Shown: positions 60,299 to 64,000 of the stretch, piece by piece
How positions within the stretch are numbered: the stretch's first letter is position 1
How the letters are laid out: each line of letters starts with the position of its first letter
Assembly (NCBI RefSeq): GCF_005405245.1
Contig: NZ_BJDR01000001.1
Location: 124,001-188,000, forward strand
DNA length: 64,000 nt
Origin: Enterococcus nangangensis
GTDB lineage: Bacteria > Bacillota > Bacilli > Lactobacillales > Enterococcaceae
Direction of reading: 5' to 3'
Notes under the pieces: model-generated
What the model was told of the DNA's origin: nothing
Seen by the model: the letters and a program-made list of their open reading frames with translations, nothing else
Database searches by the model: none
Program-made: the position numbers and the translations under genes

Positions 60299-63031
60299 AT
60301 GGGGAAAAAGCGTATTTACGAATTAGCCAAAGAAATCAATCAATCAAGTAAAGAGGTCGTGGCTAAGGCCCAGAGTTTAGGAATCACGGTTAAAAATCAT
60401 ATGGGGGCCATTAACGAAGCGGATGAAGGAAAAATTCGCCAAGCTTTTGCACCAAAGAAAGCCCCTGTTAAACCGAGTGCCGCGCACAAACCCACCCCTA
60501 CACCTCAACCAGCTCAAAGGAGTCAAATGAAAGACAACAACGCTAGTAAAACCAATGGAACTACCCCACAACGGGATAATCGCAACAATAATCAAAGTCG
60601 CCCACAAGGGAACAATCAAAATCGCAACAAACAAAACCCAGTGAACCGCGACAATCAAGCTTCAGGTAATCAAGGAAGCCGCAATAACGAAGGCAACCGG
60701 AACCGTAGCCAAAATCAAAACCAAAGTCGCAATACGAACCAAAATGCAAATCGTGCTAACAATCAAGGCAACAGCAGCAACCAAAATCGGAACAATCAAA
60801 ATCGCAATAACCAGAATCGCCCACAAGGTGCTGGTCAAAATCGCGATAATCAAAATCGGAGTCAAGGCACGAATAACGCGCAAGGACAAAATCGTAATAC
60901 GAATCAAAATGCGAACCGCAACAATAATAATCGTCCGCAAGGTCAAAACAGCAATCGCCCTAGTAATACACAAGGTGCGAACCAAAATCGTAACAACAAC
61001 CAAAACACTAACCGCAACAATACGAGTGCTAACCAAGGTGGACAAAGCAATCAAAACCGCAATGCCAACAGCCAACGGAGCTTCAGCAATAACAATGAAC
61101 GGACAAACCGTAGTGAAGACAGTGGCAACCGTTTTAACAGTAACAACCGCTCTAACCAAAATCGTAACAACCAATACGGAAACCAAAATCGCAACAAATT
61201 TAATAAGAAAGGTAAAAAAGGTCGCCAACAAGTAGCGACTAAACCAGCAGTGCCACCACGGAAGTTCCGGGAATTACCAGAAGTTTTAGAATACACAGAT
61301 GGCATGAATGTGGCTGAAATCTCTAAAAAATTGCACCGGGAACCAGCAGAAATTATCAAAAAGCTCTTTATGGTAGGCGTAATGGTTAACCAAAATCAAC
61401 CCCTCGATAAAGATACGATTGAAATTTTAGCAGCTGATTACGGCATTGAAGCCCAAGAAAAAATTCAAGAAGATATCGCCGATATCGATAAATATTTTGA
61501 AGATGATGATGTCAATCCTGAAAAATTAATCAACCGACCACCAGTCGTGACGATTATGGGTCACGTCGACCACGGGAAAACTACTTTGTTGGATAAATTA
61601 CGGCATACTCATGTAACTCAAGGGGAAGCTGGGGGAATTACCCAACATATCGGTGCTTACCAAATTGAGATTGATGGCAAACCGATTACGTTCTTGGATA
61701 CACCAGGACACGCGGCCTTCACTTCGATGCGGGCGCGGGGCGCTTCTATTACTGATATTACTATCTTAGTGGTGGCAGCTGATGATGGGGTGATGCCACA
61801 AACGGTAGAAGCAATTAACCACGCCAAAGCGGCCAATGTGCCAATTATTGTGGCCGTGAATAAAATTGATAAACCAGGCGCTAATCCTGATCACGTCATG
61901 CAAGAACTCAGCGAACATGAATTAATTCCTGAAGCTTGGGGTGGCGACACTATTTTCGTGAATATTTCTGCTAAATTTGGTCAAAACATTGATGAATTAT
62001 TAGAAATGATTCTCTTAGTGGCGGAAATGGAAGACTTAAAAGCTGACCCAACTGCTCGTCCAATTGGGACCGTGATTGAAGCACGCTTAGATAAAGGGAA
62101 AGGCCCTGTGGCTACTTTATTAGTACAACAAGGGACTCTAAAAGTTGGCGACCCTATCGTTGTGGGGAATACTTTTGGTCGTGTCCGGGTAATGGCTAAC
62201 GCCACTGGCCGCCGGGAAAAAGTTGCTGGTCCAGCTACACCAGTGGAAATTACTGGCTTAAACGATGTACCGCAAGCAGGGGATCACTTTGCAGTCTTTG
62301 AAGATGAAAAAACAGCACGGGCTGCTGGGGAAGAACGAGCTAAACGAGCTTTACTAGAACACCGAGCCGTTTCTTCACGTGTAACCTTAGACAACTTGTT
62401 TGAAAGTCTTAAAGAAGGCGAACTAAAAGAAGTCAACGTCATTATTAAAGCTGACGTGCAAGGTTCAGCTGAAGCTTTAAGTGCTTCTTTACAAAAAATT
62501 GAAGTGGCTGGCGTCCGGGTGAAAATTGTCCACTCTGCAGTCGGCGCGATCAATGAATCTGATGTTACTTTGGCTGCCGCCAGTAACGCCATCATCATTG
62601 GTTTTAACGTCCGGCCAACACCGCAAGCTAAAATCCAAGCAGAACAAGAAGAAGTGGATATTCGTTTACACCGCATTATCTATAAAGTAATCGATGAAAT
62701 CGAAACAGCGATGCAAGGGATGCTGGATCCTGAATTTGAAGAAAAAATTATCGGTCAAATGATTGTACGTGAACTTTATAAAGTTTCTAAAGTCGGGACG
62801 ATTGCCGGTTGTTACGTAACAGATGGCGCCATTCGTCGGGATGCTGGTGTCCGCGTTATTCGCGATAGCATTGTTATCTTCGAAGGAAAATTAGCCAGCT
62901 TGAAACGTTTCAAAGACGACGCTAAAGAAGTCACTAAAGGCTTTGAGTGTGGGGCGATGATTGAAAACTTCAACGACTTGCATGTGGATGATGTGATTGA
63001 AGCCTTCGTCATGGAAGAAATTAAGAAATAA
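60299..63031 (+). CDS. infB: Translation initiation factor IF-2
   Basis: 910 aa. N-terminal IF2 domain ([26 protein letters not shown]) is followed by a very long, almost purely Asn/Gln/Arg/Ser linker (about residues 60-305). A second IF2-N subdomain ([27 protein letters not shown]) and the GTPase follow. G1 is GHVDHGKTT near 421, with DTPGH and NKID after it. Domains II, III and C2 complete it. It brings fMet-tRNA to the 30S subunit. AAGGTGAT precedes the ATG. Confidence 0.98.
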   Translation: MGKKRIYELAKEINQSSKEVVAKAQSLGITVKNHMGAINEADEGKIRQAFAPKKAPVKPSAAHKPTPTPQPAQRSQMKDNNASKTNGTTPQRDNRNNNQSRPQGNNQNRNKQNPVNRDNQASGNQGSRNNEGNRNRSQNQNQSRNTNQNANRANNQGNSSNQNRNNQNRNNQNRPQGAGQNRDNQNRSQGTNNAQGQNRNTNQNANRNNNNRPQGQNSNRPSNTQGANQNRNNNQNTNRNNTSANQGGQSNQNRNANSQRSFSNNNERTNRSEDSGNRFNSNNRSNQNRNNQYGNQNRNKFNKKGKKGRQQVATKPAVPPRKFRELPEVLEYTDGMNVAEISKKLHREPAEIIKKLFMVGVMVNQNQPLDKDTIEILAADYGIEAQEKIQEDIADIDKYFEDDDVNPEKLINRPPVVTIMGHVDHGKTTLLDKLRHTHVTQGEAGGITQHIGAYQIEIDGKPITFLDTPGHAAFTSMRARGASITDITILVVAADDGVMPQTVEAINHAKAANVPIIVAVNKIDKPGANPDHVMQELSEHELIPEAWGGDTIFVNISAKFGQNIDELLEMILLVAEMEDLKADPTARPIGTVIEARLDKGKGPVATLLVQQGTLKVGDPIVVGNTFGRVRVMANATGRREKVAGPATPVEITGLNDVPQAGDHFAVFEDEKTARAAGEERAKRALLEHRAVSSRVTLDNLFESLKEGELKEVNVIIKADVQGSAEALSASLQKIEVAGVRVKIVHSAVGAINESDVTLAAASNAIIIGFNVRPTPQAKIQAEQEEVDIRLHRIIYKVIDEIETAMQGMLDPEFEEKIIGQMIVRELYKVSKVGTIAGCYVTDGAIRRDAGVRVIRDSIVIFEGKLASLKRFKDDAKEVTKGFECGAMIENFNDLHVDDVIEAFVMEEIKK

Positions 63032-63049
63032 ACCAAAGGAGGACTTGCT

Positions 63050-63400
63050 ATGCCTCAATATCGTGATCGACGAGTAGCGCAAGAAATTCAACGGGAAATC
63101 AATGATATTTTGAAAAAACGGGTGAAAGATCCACGCGTCCAAAATATCAATATTACTGACGTCCAGGTTACTGGCGACTTGCAACAGGCTAATGTGTATT
63201 ACAGCATTTTGTCTGATAAGGCCAGCGACGCGCAACGGGCGGAAGAAGGCTTGGAAAAAGCCAAAGGGATTATCCGAAAAGAATTAGGGAGTCGCCTCAG
63301 TATTTATAAAACACCAGAGCTGTTCTTTGAAAAAGACGCTTCGGTGCAATACGGCGACCATATCGACCAACTCTTGCGTCAACTCCACGAAAAAGAATAA
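63050..63400 (+). CDS. rbfA: Ribosome-binding factor A
   Basis: 116 aa. KH-like fold: RDRRVAQEIQREINDILKKRVKDPRVQNINITDVQVTGDLQQANVYYSIL, with the KDPRV motif. It helps 16S rRNA 5' end maturation. AAAGGAGGAC precedes the ATG, and a strong terminator follows, ending the rimP-rbfA operon. Confidence 0.96.
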   Translation: MPQYRDRRVAQEIQREINDILKKRVKDPRVQNINITDVQVTGDLQQANVYYSILSDKASDAQRAEEGLEKAKGIIRKELGSRLSIYKTPELFFEKDASVQYGDHIDQLLRQLHEKE

Positions 63401-63421
63401 AACTTTCTACTGATTGTTTTT

Positions 63422-63465
63422 GAAGCCCGTTTGTAGTCTTCGTGACTGCAAGCGGGCTTCTTTTT
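63422..63465 (+). terminator. Terminator of the rimP-rbfA operon
   Basis: GAAGCCCGTTTGTAGTC pairs with GACTGCAAGCGGGCTTC around TTCGT, then TTTTT. Confidence 0.92.
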
Positions 63466-63512
63466 GTTTATGTTTTGCTGTGCGGGTGGTTTTCAAAACA
63501 TACAACAATAAA

Positions 63513-63547
63513 TTAAAAATCACCCCAAATAATTGAGGTGATTTTTA
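63513..63547 (-). terminator. Terminator of the small minus-strand gene
   Basis: On the reverse strand AAAAATCACC (63546-63537) pairs with GGTGATTTTT (63524-63515), followed by AATTTATT. The stem is partly bidirectional. Confidence 0.75.
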
Positions 63548-63554
63548 TAATTCA

Positions 63555-63716
63555 TTACACTTCTTCAGCTCGTGCTTTTAAAACCCGTAAAGCATCGTTG
63601 TAGCTAGTTAAGTAACGCTCAGTAATCTGTTTAGTGGAAAGCGTGCTGAGGTCTTTGGCGCTTAAATAAAGCATTGCCAAGTCGTGAGCTGCTTTTTCCA
63701 TAGAAATTTTTTCCAT
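63555..63716 (-). CDS. Small uncharacterised helical protein
   Basis: 53 aa, not recognised. Reads MEKISMEKAAHDLAMLYLSA...STLSTKQITERYLTSYNDALRVLKARAEEV, probably two or three helices and no membrane segment. AAAGGAG lies 9 bases before the ATG at 63716; two more ATGs directly upstream are too close to it. Convergent with rbfA and closed by its own terminator. Codon use and the ribosome site support it as real. Confidence 0.7.
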   Translation of the reverse strand: MEKISMEKAAHDLAMLYLSAKDLSTLSTKQITERYLTSYNDALRVLKARAEEV

Positions 63717-63817
63717 GTCCATCATCTCCTTTTTCTTAAGTGTAACAAATTTTAAAGCTTTTGCACGGAATAATTTGCAAAAAATTTTATTTCATGTTAT
63801 TTTAGCTAAAGAAAAAA

Positions 63818-63908
63818 GGTGATGGTGTTCGCCTTTAACCGTCGCAAGACTAATGACGCCTACCAAAATGCTCGTTATCAGACGAGTTTATTTTGGTAGG
63901 CTTTTTAT
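63818..63908 (+). ncRNA. Fluoride riboswitch (crcB motif) with terminator
   Basis: The aptamer at 63818-63863 has the consensus blocks GGTGATGGTGTTCGCC, then TTAACC and TAATGACGCCTAC. Its 3' end is shared with the expression platform: GCCTACCAAAAT (63858-63869) pairs with ATTTTGGTAGGC, enclosing CTCGT/ACGAG, then TTTTT. Fluoride binding should prevent terminator formation and turn on the next gene. Confidence 0.93.
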
Positions 63909-63936
63909 TTTGCGATAGAAAGAGGAGTTGTGGAGT

Positions 63937-64000
63937 ATGAAAAATATACTAGCAAGCAGTAAATATTTTGTGAAGTGGTTGGGAATTAGCCTTTGTGTCG
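63937..64000 (+). CDS. First codons of a fluoride-riboswitch-controlled gene, probably a CLC-type fluoride transporter
   Basis: Only 21 residues are inside the window: MKNILASSKYFVKWLGISLC and on. AGAGGAG lies upstream of the ATG. The start of a hydrophobic helix after a short basic stretch fits a CLC-F (EriC-like) antiporter better than the small CrcB/Fluc, but the evidence is the riboswitch and these residues only. Confidence 0.6.
   Translation, partial: MKNILASSKYFVKWLGISLCV

Noticed and set aside
60662-61231. 189-aa minus-strand ORF inside infB, and the 163-aa ORF in another plus frame (60744-61235)
   Set aside because: Both are frames of the repetitive Asn/Arg codons of infB; Ile/Val-rich or Thr/Lys-rich nonsense with no ribosome site.

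Overview
The window is a gene-dense chromosomal segment from a low-GC Gram-positive bacterium of the order Lactobacillales, most like Enterococcaceae. The grounds are gene order and control style. There are two T-box leaders, a nusA-ylxR-ylxQ-infB-rbfA block, a uppS-cdsA-rseP-polC block, tsaB-rimI-tsaD, a bifunctional AdhE behind Rex-like operators, DUF960, class III fructose-bisphosphatase, and AGGAGG ribosome binding sites throughout. I see no insertion sequence, prophage, CRISPR array or rRNA. Species cannot be fixed from the sequence alone.

Layout. 1-667: 5' part of a membrane-anchored SH3b cell-wall protein, minus strand. 767-4194: T-box leader and hisS-aspS. 4249-8169: YitT membrane protein, a small protein, ribosomal protein L25 behind an attenuator-like leader (minus), DUF960 (minus), an RsuA-type pseudouridine synthase and uridine kinase. 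8283-13768: fbp with an apparent ATT start codon, a GNAT, yaiI behind a structured leader, an unidentified minus-strand transcription unit with no ORF, then tgt-yajC. 13835-16600: adhE with cre-like and Rex-like sites. 16736-23326: a methionine T-box operon (patB, metI, metA, aspartokinase, hom, OsmC) covering aspartate to homocysteine. 23462-29370: a degenerate acyltransferase fused to a serine hydrolase, then a minus-strand membrane cluster (GDPD, TVP38, two-part ThrE exporter). 29562-36324: TetR, kdgA plus an unknown gene, a phosphatase, tex, a SprT-like protein and acetyltransferases. 35611-37192 also holds three tRNA genes and msrB. 37215-43099: GIY-YIG nuclease, aminotransferase, nagA, and a frameshifted ABC exporter with its own ribbon-helix-helix regulator and a perfect palindromic operator. 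43150-46829: tRNA t6A genes tsaB/tsaD with two RimI-like acetyltransferases and a phosphoesterase. 46997-63460: translation and envelope core (rpsB, tsf, pyrH, frr, uppS, cdsA, rseP, polC, rimP, nusA, ylxR, ylxQ, infB, rbfA). The end carries a fluoride riboswitch and the first codons of its target gene.

How the genes work together. Much of the window is controlled by RNA: two T-boxes, a fluoride riboswitch, and putative attenuating leaders before rplY, yaiI, rpsB, polC and rimP. The methionine operon is one switch for homoserine, activated homoserine, cystathionine and homocysteine. Its MetA has Glu111, which suggests use of acetyl-CoA. The least explained elements are the ORF-less minus-strand unit at about 11590-12017, the yaiI leader at 10933-11135, the ATT start of fbp, and the acyltransferase-like/serine hydrolase fusion at 23514-25460.
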